Shown piece after piece: positions 51,620 to 60,078 of a DNA stretch of 64,000 nt. Location of the stretch: contig NZ_CP062976.1 of NCBI RefSeq assembly GCF_014898075.1, positions 62,001 to 126,000 on the forward strand. The letters run 5' to 3'. Source of the DNA: Neisseria yangbaofengii. GTDB lineage: Bacteria; Pseudomonadota; Gammaproteobacteria; Burkholderiales; Neisseriaceae. Below the pieces are notes generated by a model that was not told the origin of the DNA, did no database searches, and saw only the letters and a program-made list of their open reading frames with translations. The first letter of the stretch is position 1. Every line of letters begins with the position of its first letter. The position numbers and the translations under genes are program-made.

Positions 51620-52048
51620 TTGGACGAAAGCGGATTCAGAGCTTCCGTCCACCGTCCTTACGGTTATGCCCCAAAAGGCAGACGGTGTATTGATACCCAT
51701 GACCGGCAGGGACGTAATCAGACTAATGCCATTGGTGCGCTGTATGATAATCAACTGTTTGCGGTCGGTTTGTTTGACTGTTCCATCAACAGCAGGATAT
51801 TCGACACTTGGATCGAACAGTTACTGATCCCGCAACTGCCGCCCGAGAGTGTGGTGGTGATGGACAATGCGGCGTTTCATAAGGGTAAGGCAGAAGCCTT
51901 GCTGAAGGGAAAGGGGCATACCGTCCTATGGATGCCGCCGTACAGCCCCGACTTGAATCCCATCGAAAAGAAATGGGCTTGGTTAAAGGCGAGACGGAGA
52001 AAACTTGGGGTGGTGTCTGTGGATGAGTTGTTTAGGAGTGTTATTTAA
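51620..52048 (+). CDS. IS630-family transposase, catalytic part (orfB), copy 1
   Basis: 142 residues from its first ATG, though the real protein is probably the frameshift fusion with orfA, whose junction region reads KTNKHPKADVRLRKRFIRLR upstream of this ATG. The DDE triad appears intact: the first Asp in WLDESGF, the second in VVMDNAAFHKG, and the Glu in YSPDLNPIEKKWAWLK. The sequence is identical to the catalytic part of copy 2. Confidence 0.88.
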   Translation: MDESGFRASVHRPYGYAPKGRRCIDTHDRQGRNQTNAIGALYDNQLFAVGLFDCSINSRIFDTWIEQLLIPQLPPESVVVMDNAAFHKGKAEALLKGKGHTVLWMPPYSPDLNPIEKKWAWLKARRRKLGVVSVDELFRSVI

Positions 52049-52100
52049 ATTTGTGGGATTGACTATAAGCCCGAATACTTGATATTTGCAGACTGAAAAA

Positions 52101-52143
52101 ACAGGTCGTCTGAAAGCCGGTTTCATAGCTTTCAGACGACCTG
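52101..52143 (-). terminator. Terminator built from AGGTCGTCTGAA uptake sequences
   Basis: AGGTCGTCTGAA (52103-52114) and TTCAGACGACCT (52131-52142), extended by AC/GT and AGC/GCT, form a strong stem at the end of the OmpA-domain gene. Both arms are of the form described for the N. mucosa group, unlike the AG form used elsewhere in the window. Confidence 0.75.
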
Positions 52144-52170
52144 TTACTCGTTGCGACACGGTGAAGAAGT

Positions 52171-52827
52171 TCAATTTCCCAACTGCTCGGTTTTATTGAC
52201 AATAATCTCCACACGGCGGTTTTGGGCGCGTCCTTCCGGATTATCGCTGCCGTCGGGAAGGGTATTGGGTGCGACAGGGTTTGTCGCACCGTGGCCTTCC
52301 AGCGTGTAATTCTGCTTCAGACCTTGCGCCTCAAACCAGTCTTTTACCGCCTGCGCACGTGCCAGAGACAGGCGTTGATTGTAAGCATCGGAGCCTTTGC
52401 TGTCGGTATGACCGGCAATCAGTATCATTCCCTGACCTTTTTGGCGGATAACATCGGCGGCTTTTCGCAGTTCGGCATCGGCATCGGGTTTGAGTTCGGC
52501 TTTGTCGAAATCGAACAATACGTCGGACGACAAATTAATCCGGATATTGAAAGCGGATTCCGTGCCGCTCAAACTGCTACCCTGTGCCGACAGGCTGCTG
52601 CTTTGGGCGGAAAGACCGTTGCCCTGTGCAGCAAGGTTGGACGGAGCCGAAGCGAAGACGGCGGAAGCCTGCACAGAGACGGTTGCAGGAGCTTCGGACG
52701 GCATTTGCGGCGTGGAAGCCGTATTTGCGGCGGAAGTCTGCTGCGCTTCGACAGGTTTGGGTTCCTGCCCGCAAGCACACAGGGCGGCAAGTGCCGCAAC
52801 ACAGGTAAGGAAACGCAAAGTTTTCAT
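52171..52827 (-). CDS. OmpA-domain lipoprotein
   Basis: About 218 residues from the ATG at 52827 (MKTLRFLTCVAALAALCACG; an in-frame TTG lies three codons earlier). A lipobox (LCAC) gives a lipid-anchored N-terminus. A Ser/Ala/Pro/Gln-rich linker includes a three-fold repeat around AQGNGLSAQSSSLSAQGSSL. The C-terminal OmpA domain (about 105-215) binds peptidoglycan: VLFDFDKAELKPDADAEL, IAGHTDSKGSDAYNQRLSLA and EGRAQNRRVEI with the conserved Asp and Arg. It should tether the outer membrane to the cell wall. It is the second gene of an operon with the lipoprotein at 52893-53495. Confidence 0.88.
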   Translation of the reverse strand: MKTLRFLTCVAALAALCACGQEPKPVEAQQTSAANTASTPQMPSEAPATVSVQASAVFASAPSNLAAQGNGLSAQSSSLSAQGSSLSGTESAFNIRINLSSDVLFDFDKAELKPDADAELRKAADVIRQKGQGMILIAGHTDSKGSDAYNQRLSLARAQAVKDWFEAQGLKQNYTLEGHGATNPVAPNTLPDGSDNPEGRAQNRRVEIIVNKTEQLGN

Positions 52828-52892
52828 AAAGCGCAATCTCTACTGATGCGGCGCGCAGACCGTTTAAAGCCTACACACCGCCAAGCGGGCAA

Positions 52893-53495
52893 TCAGCGGC
52901 TCACCGGCACCGAATCAAACGAACCGGCTCCGGGGAAATCGATGGTGATGGTCGGCGTGGTTTCGGGCGGGGCGGGGAATTTAAGCGCAAGGATTTTAGG
53001 CGTGCTGCCGTACAAGTGTATATTCTTAGGGTTTGCGGCAGGATTGGTCATATATTGCCCGTTTTCGTCCTGCAAAAGACCGATGCGTTTGCTGGTGGTT
53101 TCATCGATATAGGCAAAATCGCGAACATTGCCGGTGTGTATGCTAACGTATTGATAGCCGCTACCGTCTGCCTTTTTGGGCGGTATGAACAGAAATTCCA
53201 TATTGAGAATCTGACCGATGACTTTGACTTTGGTTAAAGCCAGCGTACCTTCGCCAAACGGTTTGGACTGGATTGCCCCGGCTGCGGGATCCTGCTGCGC
53301 GGCAGACGCGGAGTCGCGGATCAGGCTGGTGGCGGCAGGTTCGGGCGCAGGAGCAGGTTCGGGGGCAGGTGTCTGCTCGGGCGCAGGAAGCTGTTGTTCC
53401 GCCTGAGGAGCAGGGGTTGGCTCGGGTTCTTTCTGACAGGCAGTCAGCAGGGCAAAAGCAGACAAAACAACAAGGGTACATTGGGAAATACGCAT
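52893..53495 (-). CDS. Proline-rich lipoprotein of unknown function
   Basis: 200 residues. A signal peptide with lipobox (LLTAC) is followed by a Pro/Ala/Glu repeat linker (EPTPAPQAEQ, PEQTPAPEPAPAPEPA; about residues 22-53) and a globular domain of about 140 residues (GTLALTKVKVIGQILNMEFL, YQYVSIHTGNVRDFAYIDET, SKRIGLLQDENGQYM). The globular part looks beta-rich; I do not recognise the family. GAGG precedes the ATG. It is the first gene of a two-gene operon with the OmpA-domain lipoprotein (66 bases to the preferred start), so the two may act together at the outer membrane. Confidence 0.8.
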   Translation of the reverse strand: MRISQCTLVVLSAFALLTACQKEPEPTPAPQAEQQLPAPEQTPAPEPAPAPEPAATSLIRDSASAAQQDPAAGAIQSKPFGEGTLALTKVKVIGQILNMEFLFIPPKKADGSGYQYVSIHTGNVRDFAYIDETTSKRIGLLQDENGQYMTNPAANPKNIHLYGSTPKILALKFPAPPETTPTITIDFPGAGSFDSVPVSR

Positions 53496-53820
53496 TTGGA
53501 GATACCTCGCTTATAAGGTTGGATGCGAAAATTTGCAGCTGATAGAGTTAAAGCAGCAATAAAATGACAGACGGTTCAAGCTACTTTCTTTATTTAAGTT
53601 ACATTATACCGAAATACCTGAGATTCTGACTAAATCCGACCAACAGAACCGCAGTATATGCAATATGTTTGAACCCCGTCGTCTGAAAAGGTTCGCTTGT
53701 ATTAAATGATTCTGAAGTTTTGTTTTGATTTTGTTGGAATTTTTCTTTTCCGAAGGCATTGCGCGGACAAACGCCCGCCCGCAAAGCCAGCATACCTTCT
53801 TATTTGATTTGCGGCGGTGC
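53496..53820. other. Divergent intergenic region before the str operon
   Basis: No gene is supported. The region contains a degenerate uptake core (CGTCGTCTGAA near 53679-53689), AT-rich sequence on the left side that should hold the promoter of the minus-strand lipoprotein operon, and a short GC-rich stretch near 53764-53790. Confidence 0.5.
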
Positions 53821-53850
53821 TTGACTAAGTGCTTGCAATAAAAATATAAT
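53821..53850 (+). promoter_or_regulatory. str operon promoter
   Basis: TTGACT (53821-53826), an 18-base spacer and a perfect TATAAT (53845-53850) lie 55 bases before rpsL. Confidence 0.75.
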
Positions 53851-53905
53851 CCCAAGATTGTCGGCATGGTGTCGGCAAGTATTTAACTCAACAGGACGAG
53901 AAAAT

Positions 53906-54277
53906 ATGCCAACTATTAACCAATTAGTACGCAAAGGCCGTCAAAAGCCTGTGTACGTAAACAAAGTGCCTGCACTGGAAGCCTGCCCGCAAAAACGCGG
54001 CGTATGCACCCGTGTGTACACCACAACCCCTAAAAAACCTAACTCTGCATTGCGTAAAGTATGTAAAGTCCGCCTGACCAACGGTTTCGAAGTGATTTCG
54101 TACATCGGCGGTGAAGGCCACAACCTGCAAGAGCACAGCGTCGTATTGATCCGCGGCGGTCGTGTAAAAGACTTGCCGGGTGTGCGTTACCACACTGTAC
54201 GCGGTTCTTTGGATACTGCAGGTGTTAAAGACCGTAAACAAGCCCGTTCTAAATACGGTGCTAAGCGTCCTAAATAA
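53906..54277 (+). CDS. rpsL: 30S ribosomal protein S12
   Basis: 123 residues from the ATG at 53906 ([13 protein letters not shown]); the frame is open upstream but the family start is clear. S12 lies at the decoding centre. The streptomycin-related loops read [13 protein letters not shown] and [14 protein letters not shown], both with the wild-type Lys, so no resistance change is seen. It is the first gene of the str operon (rpsL, rpsG, fusA, tufA). The 114-base gap to rpsG is where S7 would bind its mRNA in the E. coli model. Confidence 0.97.
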   Translation: MPTINQLVRKGRQKPVYVNKVPALEACPQKRGVCTRVYTTTPKKPNSALRKVCKVRLTNGFEVISYIGGEGHNLQEHSVVLIRGGRVKDLPGVRYHTVRGSLDTAGVKDRKQARSKYGAKRPK

Positions 54278-54391
54278 TAACCGGGGCTTAGATAGGCACG
54301 TCGGCCGCCTACATTAAACGGCCGAGTAAGTGAGTACTCTTTTGGGTATTCATGGGAATTGACCCGACTGAATAGATTAAAGGAAATTAAA

Positions 54392-54862
54392 ATGCCAAGA
54401 CGTAGAGAAGTCCCTAAGCGCGACGTATTGCCAGATCCAAAATTCGGCAGCGTTGAGCTGACTAAATTCATGAACGTATTGATGATTGACGGTAAAAAAT
54501 CGGTTGCCGAGCGTATCGTTTACGGTGCGCTGGAGCAAATCGAGAAAAAAACCGGCAAAGTTGCAATCGAAGTATTCAACGAAGCTATTGCTAACGCCAA
54601 ACCTATCGTGGAAGTGAAAAGCCGTCGTGTAGGTGGTGCAAACTACCAAGTTCCTGTTGAGGTTCGTCCTTCACGCCGCTTGGCTTTGGCAATGCGCTGG
54701 GTGCGCGATGCTGCCCGTAAACGTGGTGAGAAATCAATGGATCTGCGTTTGGCAGGCGAATTGATCGACGCTTCAGAAGGTCGTGGCGGTGCGTTGAAAA
54801 AACGTGAAGAAGTACACCGCATGGCTGAAGCGAACAAAGCGTTCTCTCACTTCCGTTTCTAA
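54392..54862 (+). CDS. rpsG: 30S ribosomal protein S7
   Basis: 156 residues from the ATG at 54392 ([20 protein letters not shown]), with AAAGGAAA upstream. S7 nucleates the 3' major domain of 16S rRNA and is the translational repressor of the str operon in E. coli. Signatures: [40 protein letters not shown] and [20 protein letters not shown]. fusA starts 18 bases after its stop. Confidence 0.97.
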   Translation: MPRRREVPKRDVLPDPKFGSVELTKFMNVLMIDGKKSVAERIVYGALEQIEKKTGKVAIEVFNEAIANAKPIVEVKSRRVGGANYQVPVEVRPSRRLALAMRWVRDAARKRGEKSMDLRLAGELIDASEGRGGALKKREEVHRMAEANKAFSHFRF

Positions 54863-54880
54863 TTTTGAAAGGCTAATAAA

Positions 54881-56986
54881 ATGGCTCGTAAGACCCCAAT
54901 CAGCCTGTACCGCAATATCGGTATTTCTGCCCATATTGATGCGGGTAAAACCACCACGACCGAACGTATTTTGTTCTATACCGGTTTGACCCACAAATTG
55001 GGCGAGGTGCATGACGGTGCGGCAACCACCGACTACATGGAACAAGAACAAGAGCGTGGTATTACCATTACCTCTGCTGCCGTTACTTCCTACTGGTCAG
55101 GTATGGCGAAACAGTTCAAAGAACACCGTTTCAACATCATCGACACCCCGGGACACGTTGACTTTACCGTAGAGGTAGAGCGTTCTATGCGTGTATTGGA
55201 CGGTGCCGTAATGGTTTACTGTGCCGTGGGCGGCGTTCAGCCCCAGTCTGAAACCGTATGGCGTCAGGCCAACAAATACAAAGTACCTCGTTTGGCATTT
55301 GTAAACAAAATGGACCGTCAAGGTGCTAACTTCTTCCGTGTGGTTGAGCAAATGAAAACCCGTTTGCGTGCCAACCCTGTACCAATCGTGATTCCGGTTG
55401 GTGCGGAAGACAATTTTGAAGGCGTAGTTGACCTGCTGAAAATGAAAGCCATTATTTGGAACGAAGCCGATAAAGGTGTAACTTTCGAATACGGCGATAT
55501 TCCGGCCGATCTGGTGGATACTGCTGAAGAATGGCGTCAAAACATGATTGAAGCCGCAGCCGAAGCCAGCGAAGAGCTGATGGACAAATACCTGGGCGGC
55601 GAAGACCTGACCGAAGAAGAAATCGTTGGTGCATTGCGTCAACGTACTTTGGCCGGTGAAATCCAACCAATGTTGTGTGGTTCTGCATTTAAAAACAAAG
55701 GTGTACAACGTATGTTGGACGCCGTTGTTGAGCTGCTGCCTGCGCCGACCGACATTCCGCCGGTACAAGGTGTGAATCCTTCAACTGATGCAGCCGATCA
55801 ACGTGAAGCCAGCGACGAAGCGCCATTCTCTGCTTTGGCATTCAAAATGTTGAACGACAAATACGTTGGTAACCTGACCTTTATCCGTGTTTACTCAGGC
55901 GTGGTAAAATCAGGCGATACCGTACTGAACTCAGTAAAAGGTACCCGTGAACGTATCGGCCGTCTGGTACAGATGACTGCGGCCGACCGTACCGAAATTG
56001 AAGAAGTCCGTGCCGGCGACATCGCTGCCGCTATTGGTCTGAAAGACGTTACCACCGGTGAAACTTTGTGTGCTGAAAATGCGCCAATTATCTTGGAACG
56101 TATGGAGTTCCCTGAGCCGGTAATCCACGTTGCTGTTGAGCCGAAAACCAAAGCCGACCAAGAAAAAATGGGTATCGCTTTGAACCGTTTGGCAAAAGAA
56201 GACCCTTCATTCCGTGTTCGCACAGATGAGGAATCAGGTCAAACCATTATTTCCGGTATGGGTGAGCTGCACTTGGAAATTATTGTTGACCGTATGAAAC
56301 GTGAATTCAGCGTGGATGCCAACATCGGTGCACCTCAAGTAGCTTACCGCGAAACCATCCGCAAAGAAGTGGAATCTGAATACAAACACGCTAAACAGTC
56401 TGGTGGTAAAGGCCAATATGGTCACGTTGTCATTAAGTTGGAACCTATGGAACCAGGTGGTGAAGGCTACGAGTTTATCGACGAAATTAAAGGTGGCGTG
56501 ATTCCTCGCGAATTCATCCCTTCAGTTGATAAAGGTATTCGTGATACCTTGCCTAACGGTGTAGTGGCGGGCTTCCCTGTGGTAGATGTCCGCGTACGTT
56601 TGGTATTCGGTTCTTCACATGATGTCGACTCATCTCAATTGGCGTTTGAATTGGCCGCTTCTCAAGCTTTTAAAGAGGGTATGCGTCGCGCTTCTCCAGC
56701 ATTATTGGAGCCAATCATGGCCGTTGAAGTGGAAACTCCTGAAGAATACATGGGTGATGTAATGGGCGACTTAAACCGTCGTCGTGGTATCGTATTGGGC
56801 ATGGATGATGATGGCATCGGCGGTAAGAAAGTACGTGCTGAAGTGCCATTGGCTGAAATGTTCGGTTACTCTACCGACTTGCGATCTGCCACTCAAGGCC
56901 GTGCAACTTATTCGATGGAATTCAAAAAATACGCTGAAGCGCCCGCGAACGTTGCCGCTGCTGTAACTGAAGCTCGCAAAGGCTGA
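54881..56986 (+). CDS. fusA: Elongation factor G
   Basis: 701 residues. The translocation GTPase has all domain I motifs: [14 protein letters not shown] (P-loop), [12 protein letters not shown] (switch I), [17 protein letters not shown], and [16 protein letters not shown] with the [11 protein letters not shown] stretch. Domains II-V follow, with [36 protein letters not shown] and [20 protein letters not shown]. It is the single EF-G in this window. A paired uptake-sequence hairpin lies between it and tufA. Confidence 0.97.
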   Translation: MARKTPISLYRNIGISAHIDAGKTTTTERILFYTGLTHKLGEVHDGAATTDYMEQEQERGITITSAAVTSYWSGMAKQFKEHRFNIIDTPGHVDFTVEVERSMRVLDGAVMVYCAVGGVQPQSETVWRQANKYKVPRLAFVNKMDRQGANFFRVVEQMKTRLRANPVPIVIPVGAEDNFEGVVDLLKMKAIIWNEADKGVTFEYGDIPADLVDTAEEWRQNMIEAAAEASEELMDKYLGGEDLTEEEIVGALRQRTLAGEIQPMLCGSAFKNKGVQRMLDAVVELLPAPTDIPPVQGVNPSTDAADQREASDEAPFSALAFKMLNDKYVGNLTFIRVYSGVVKSGDTVLNSVKGTRERIGRLVQMTAADRTEIEEVRAGDIAAAIGLKDVTTGETLCAENAPIILERMEFPEPVIHVAVEPKTKADQEKMGIALNRLAKEDPSFRVRTDEESGQTIISGMGELHLEIIVDRMKREFSVDANIGAPQVAYRETIRKEVESEYKHAKQSGGKGQYGHVVIKLEPMEPGGEGYEFIDEIKGGVIPREFIPSVDKGIRDTLPNGVVAGFPVVDVRVRLVFGSSHDVDSSQLAFELAASQAFKEGMRRASPALLEPIMAVEVETPEEYMGDVMGDLNRRRGIVLGMDDDGIGGKKVRAEVPLAEMFGYSTDLRSATQGRATYSMEFKKYAEAPANVAAAVTEARKG

Positions 56987-57005
56987 TTAATCAGTCTTTG
57001 CAAAT

Positions 57006-57043
57006 AGGCCGTCTGAAATTCTGAATATCTTTTCAGACGGCCA
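57006..57043. repeat. Paired uptake sequences between fusA and tufA
   Basis: AGGCCGTCTGAA (57006-57017) and TTCAGACGGCC (57032-57042) form a hairpin after fusA, followed by ATTGTTCTTT. It may reduce read-through, giving tufA partly separate expression. Confidence 0.7.
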
Positions 57044-57083
57044 TTGTTCTTTAATCGATCTTTATATGTAAAGGAATTAGCTC

Positions 57084-58268
57084 ATGGCTAAGGAAAAATT
57101 CGAACGTAGCAAACCGCACGTAAACGTTGGCACCATCGGTCACGTTGACCATGGTAAAACCACTCTGACTGCAGCACTGACTACCATTTTGGCTAAAAAA
57201 TTCGGTGGCGCAGCAAAAGCTTATGACCAAATCGACAACGCACCGGAAGAAAAAGCCCGCGGTATTACCATTAACACCTCTCACGTAGAATACGAAACCG
57301 AAACCCGCCACTACGCACACGTAGACTGTCCGGGCCACGCCGACTACGTTAAAAACATGATTACCGGCGCAGCACAAATGGATGGCGCGATTTTGGTGGT
57401 GTCTGCCGCTGACGGCCCTATGCCGCAAACCCGTGAACACATCTTGTTGGGTCGCCAAGTAGGTGTACCATACATCTTGGTGTTCATGAACAAATGCGAC
57501 ATGGTTGATGATGCTGAATTGTTGGAATTGGTTGAAATGGAAATCCGTGACTTGCTGTCAAGCTACGACTTCCCGGGTGATGACTGCCCAATCATCCAAG
57601 GTTCTGCACTGAAAGCCTTGGAAGGCGATGCCGCTTACGAAGAAAAAATCTTCGAACTGGCCGCTGCATTGGATAGCTACATCCCAACTCCGGAACGAGC
57701 AGTTGACAAACCATTCCTGCTGCCGATTGAAGACGTATTCTCAATCTCCGGCCGCGGTACAGTAGTAACCGGTCGTGTAGAGCGCGGTATCATCCACGTG
57801 GGCGACGAGATCGAAATCGTAGGTCTGAAAGACACAGCCAAAACCACTTGTACCGGCGTTGAAATGTTCCGCAAACTGCTGGACGAAGGTCAAGCAGGCG
57901 ACAACGTAGGCGTATTGCTGCGCGGTACCAAACGTGAAGAAGTTGAACGTGGTCAAGTATTGGCTAAACCAGGCTCAATCACACCACACACCAAATTCAA
58001 AGCCGAAGTGTACGTATTGAGCAAAGAAGAAGGCGGTCGTCACACCCCATTCTTCGCCAACTACCGCCCACAATTCTACTTCCGTACAACCGACGTAACC
58101 GGTGCGGTTACTCTGGAAGAAGGCGTGGAAATGGTAATGCCGGGTGAAAACGTAACCATCAGCGTAGAACTGATTGCACCGATTGCTATGGAAGAAGGCT
58201 TGCGCTTTGCAATCCGTGAAGGCGGCCGTACCGTAGGTGCCGGCGTCGTTTCCAGCATCATCGCTTAA
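57084..58268 (+). CDS. tufA: Elongation factor Tu (str-operon copy)
   Basis: 394 residues, identical in protein to the copy at 37601-38785. The DNA is almost identical (only isolated silent changes seen, for example near 57240 and 57439), until the last 30 bases, where several silent differences cluster (GTCGTTTCCAGCATCATC here against GTTGTTTCTTCTATCATT there). This is the mark of gene conversion between the two tuf genes. AAAGGAATTAG precedes the ATG. It lies after fusA and 15 bases before rpsJ. Confidence 0.97.
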   Translation: MAKEKFERSKPHVNVGTIGHVDHGKTTLTAALTTILAKKFGGAAKAYDQIDNAPEEKARGITINTSHVEYETETRHYAHVDCPGHADYVKNMITGAAQMDGAILVVSAADGPMPQTREHILLGRQVGVPYILVFMNKCDMVDDAELLELVEMEIRDLLSSYDFPGDDCPIIQGSALKALEGDAAYEEKIFELAAALDSYIPTPERAVDKPFLLPIEDVFSISGRGTVVTGRVERGIIHVGDEIEIVGLKDTAKTTCTGVEMFRKLLDEGQAGDNVGVLLRGTKREEVERGQVLAKPGSITPHTKFKAEVYVLSKEEGGRHTPFFANYRPQFYFRTTDVTGAVTLEEGVEMVMPGENVTISVELIAPIAMEEGLRFAIREGGRTVGAGVVSSIIA

Positions 58269-58283
58269 TAAGGAATACAGATA

Positions 58284-58595
58284 ATGGCAAACCAAAAAAT
58301 CCGTATTCGTCTGAAAGCCTATGATTACAGCCTGATCGACCGTTCGGCTCAAGAAATCGTTGAAACCGCAAAACGCACCGGCGCTGTAGTAAAAGGCCCG
58401 ATTCCGTTGCCGACTAAAATCGAGCGTTTCAACATTCTGCGTTCTCCACACGTGAACAAAACTTCTCGTGAACAACTGGAAATCCGCACCCACTTGCGCC
58501 TGATGGACATTGTTGACTGGACTGACAAAACTACCGATGCACTGATGAAACTGGATCTGCCAGCCGGTGTGGATGTAGAAATCAAAGTTCAATAA
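58284..58595 (+). CDS. rpsJ: 30S ribosomal protein S10 (NusE)
   Basis: 103 residues. [60 protein letters not shown] and [20 protein letters not shown] are standard S10. Besides its 30S role it pairs with NusB in antitermination at boxA sites such as the one at 5275. It starts 15 bases after tufA. It would normally lead the S10 operon (rplC next), but here a strong terminator, an IS and hsdR follow. Confidence 0.97.
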   Translation: MANQKIRIRLKAYDYSLIDRSAQEIVETAKRTGAVVKGPIPLPTKIERFNILRSPHVNKTSREQLEIRTHLRLMDIVDWTDKTTDALMKLDLPAGVDVEIKVQ

Positions 58596-58615
58596 TCATC
58601 GCTTAAAGATGAATC

Positions 58616-58644
58616 AGCCGAACAGGAAACTGTTCGGCTTTTTT
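58616..58644 (+). terminator. rpsJ terminator
   Basis: AGCCGAACAG and CTGTTCGGCT with a GAAA tetraloop, followed by a run of T. A perfect strong terminator with no uptake sequence, 20 bases after the rpsJ stop. Confidence 0.92.
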
Positions 58645-58925
58645 AATATCGTATATCATAAAGTTAAGAGGCCGTCTGAAAATCGATATTGCTGATTTCT
58701 GCAAAATTAAAAATCTGGTTTTCAGACGGCATCAACGTGAAGCCTCCTGAACACGTGCGTGCTGAAGCACACATCATTACACCAAACTCAGCAATAGCGT
58801 GCATATCAGGGAATGCGCATGTTCGTTGATAAAACAGTACAACGGTTCTTCTAACACCATCCAAATCATTTCTTCCTATTCAAGATCAAAACGATGCCGT
58901 CTGAAAATTAAGTTTTCAGACGGCA
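58645..58925. other. Intergenic region with two uptake-sequence hairpins
   Basis: Contains an AG/AT mixed inverted pair (AGGCCGTCTGAA 58669-58680; TTCAGACGGCAT about 58719-58730) and a perfect AT-form pair (58894-58905 and 58915-58926). The second pair directly abuts the IS630 copy. Between them, about 160 bases show a weak minus-strand reading frame (58664-58864) without ribosome site or recognisable family, so no gene is called. Confidence 0.55.
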
Positions 58926-58963
58926 TATAGTCAATCCCCCAAATATAAATTACAATCTCCCCC

Positions 58964-59272
58964 ATGACCTATTCAACAGACTTCCGCCAACTGGCCTTAG
59001 CCAAACTCGCCCAAGGCCTCTCCATCCGTCAAGTAGCCAAAGAGCTCGGCATCGGCAGCGATACCGTGTTCAAATGGAAAAAGAATCCCACTCCCAAAGG
59101 CTATCCCAAAGACAGAAAACCCCTCAAAATTACCAAAGAAGCACTGCTTAGAGACGTCGAACAATACCCCGATGCCTATTGCTACGAACGGGCACAACGG
59201 CTCAACTGTTCGACCAACGGCATCCACCAGGCATTGAAAAGATACGGAATCAGCCGAAAAAAAGACCAATAA
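58964..59272 (+). CDS. IS630-family transposase, N-terminal part (orfA), copy 2
   Basis: 102 residues with the same helix-turn-helix half as copy 1 and two substitutions (Thr for Ile in PTPKG, Gln for Arg in IHQAL). The A7 run at its 3' end is preserved, so the same one-base shift to the catalytic half applies. Confidence 0.88.
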   Translation: MTYSTDFRQLALAKLAQGLSIRQVAKELGIGSDTVFKWKKNPTPKGYPKDRKPLKITKEALLRDVEQYPDAYCYERAQRLNCSTNGIHQALKRYGISRKKDQ

Positions 59273-59357
59273 ACACCCCAAAGCAGATGTTCGGCTCAGA
59301 AAACGCTTTATCAGACTCAGACACCGTTTCCAACTGAAAGAACGTCCGATTGTTTGG

Positions 59358-59786
59358 TTGGACGAAAGCGGATTCAGAGCTTCCGTCCACCGTCCTTACG
59401 GTTATGCCCCAAAAGGCAGACGGTGTATTGATACCCATGACCGGCAGGGACGTAATCAGACTAATGCCATCGGTGCGCTGTATGATAATCAACTGTTTGC
59501 GGTCGGTTTGTTTGACTGTTCCATCAACAGCAGGATATTCGACACTTGGATCGAACAGTTACTGATCCCGCAACTGCCGCCCGAGAGTGTGGTGGTGATG
59601 GACAATGCGGCGTTTCATAAGGGTAAGGCAGAAGCCTTGCTGAAGGGAAAGGGGCATACCGTCCTATGGATGCCGCCGTACAGCCCCGACTTGAATCCCA
59701 TCGAAAAGAAATGGGCTTGGTTAAAGGCGAGACGGAGAAAACTTGGGGTGGTGTCTGTGGATGAGTTGTTTAGGAGTGTTATTTAA
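59358..59786 (+). CDS. IS630-family transposase, catalytic part (orfB), copy 2
   Basis: 142 residues from its first ATG, identical in protein to copy 1, with WLDESGF-region Asp, VVMDNAAFH Asp and NPIEKKW Glu intact. It is most likely made as a frameshift fusion with orfA. Confidence 0.88.
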   Translation: MDESGFRASVHRPYGYAPKGRRCIDTHDRQGRNQTNAIGALYDNQLFAVGLFDCSINSRIFDTWIEQLLIPQLPPESVVVMDNAAFHKGKAEALLKGKGHTVLWMPPYSPDLNPIEKKWAWLKARRRKLGVVSVDELFRSVI

Positions 59787-59805
59787 ATTCATGAGATTGA
59801 CTATA

Positions 59806-60078
59806 GATGTGAAATTTAAAAAGTGTATTTGTCATTCCGATAAATGTCGGCATCCAGCTGGGAGGCTGCTTTCCCAAATGGTTTCTAAGATTGAACAATG
59901 GATTTAGACTTGCTTCGGGGTGGTGTAGCGGATTTGCGTAAGCTAATGGCGGTCAGGTTGCGTTTATGGTGAAACAACTCAAAAGCAATACAAGGTGGCA
60001 AGCCGAAGACGGTATGAGTATAGCAAGGCGAAGCCAATGATGTTGTGTTTGAGGTTATTCCACTATATACCGCTCACT
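59806..60078. repeat. Intergenic region with a degenerate Correia-like stretch
   Basis: No gene is seen. From about 59985 to 60066 the sequence has CAATACAAGGTGGCAAGCCG, AGTATAGCAAGGCGAAGCCA and ends GTTATTCCACTATA. This resembles the interior and right terminal repeat of Correia elements (inner AAGGCGA, end TTAATCCACTATA) but is eroded and lacks a clear left end. A GTCATTCCGATAAATGTCGG stretch near 59831 recalls dRS3-type repeats, weakly. Confidence 0.35.

Larger units (their letters stand above)
51188..52067 (+). mobile_element. IS630-family insertion sequence, copy 1
   Basis: An 880-bp element including the TA target at each end. The left end TATAGTCAATCCCCCA matches the complement of the right end (GTGGGATTGACTATA). 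It carries a transposase split in two frames (51226-51534 and 51620-52048) with a run of seven A at the junction. Copy 2 at 58926-59805 has the same length and nearly the same sequence, so both are recent insertions. Confidence 0.9.
58926..59805 (+). mobile_element. IS630-family insertion sequence, copy 2
   Basis: 880 bp including TA at each end, the same length as copy 1. The left end TATAGTCAATCCCCCA is identical to copy 1; the right end reads GAGATTGACTATA, one mismatch from the GGGATTGAC of copy 1, and the few bases inside it also differ. The left TA is the end of an uptake sequence (TTCAGACGGCAT, 58915-58926), so the element went into or beside a hairpin terminator. Confidence 0.9.

Noticed and set aside
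54030-54180. Possible streptomycin-resistance change in rpsL
   Set aside because: Both critical lysines (in TPKKPNS and GRVKDLPG) are wild type.
58664-58864. 66-codon minus-strand frame between rpsJ and the second IS630 copy
   Set aside because: It starts within filler sequence, overlaps an uptake-sequence hairpin, lacks a ribosome site and shows no recognisable family.
59831-59875. dRS3-type neisserial repeat
   Set aside because: Only a partial GTCATTCC-like match with no inverted GGAATG partner, so it was not called as a feature of its own.
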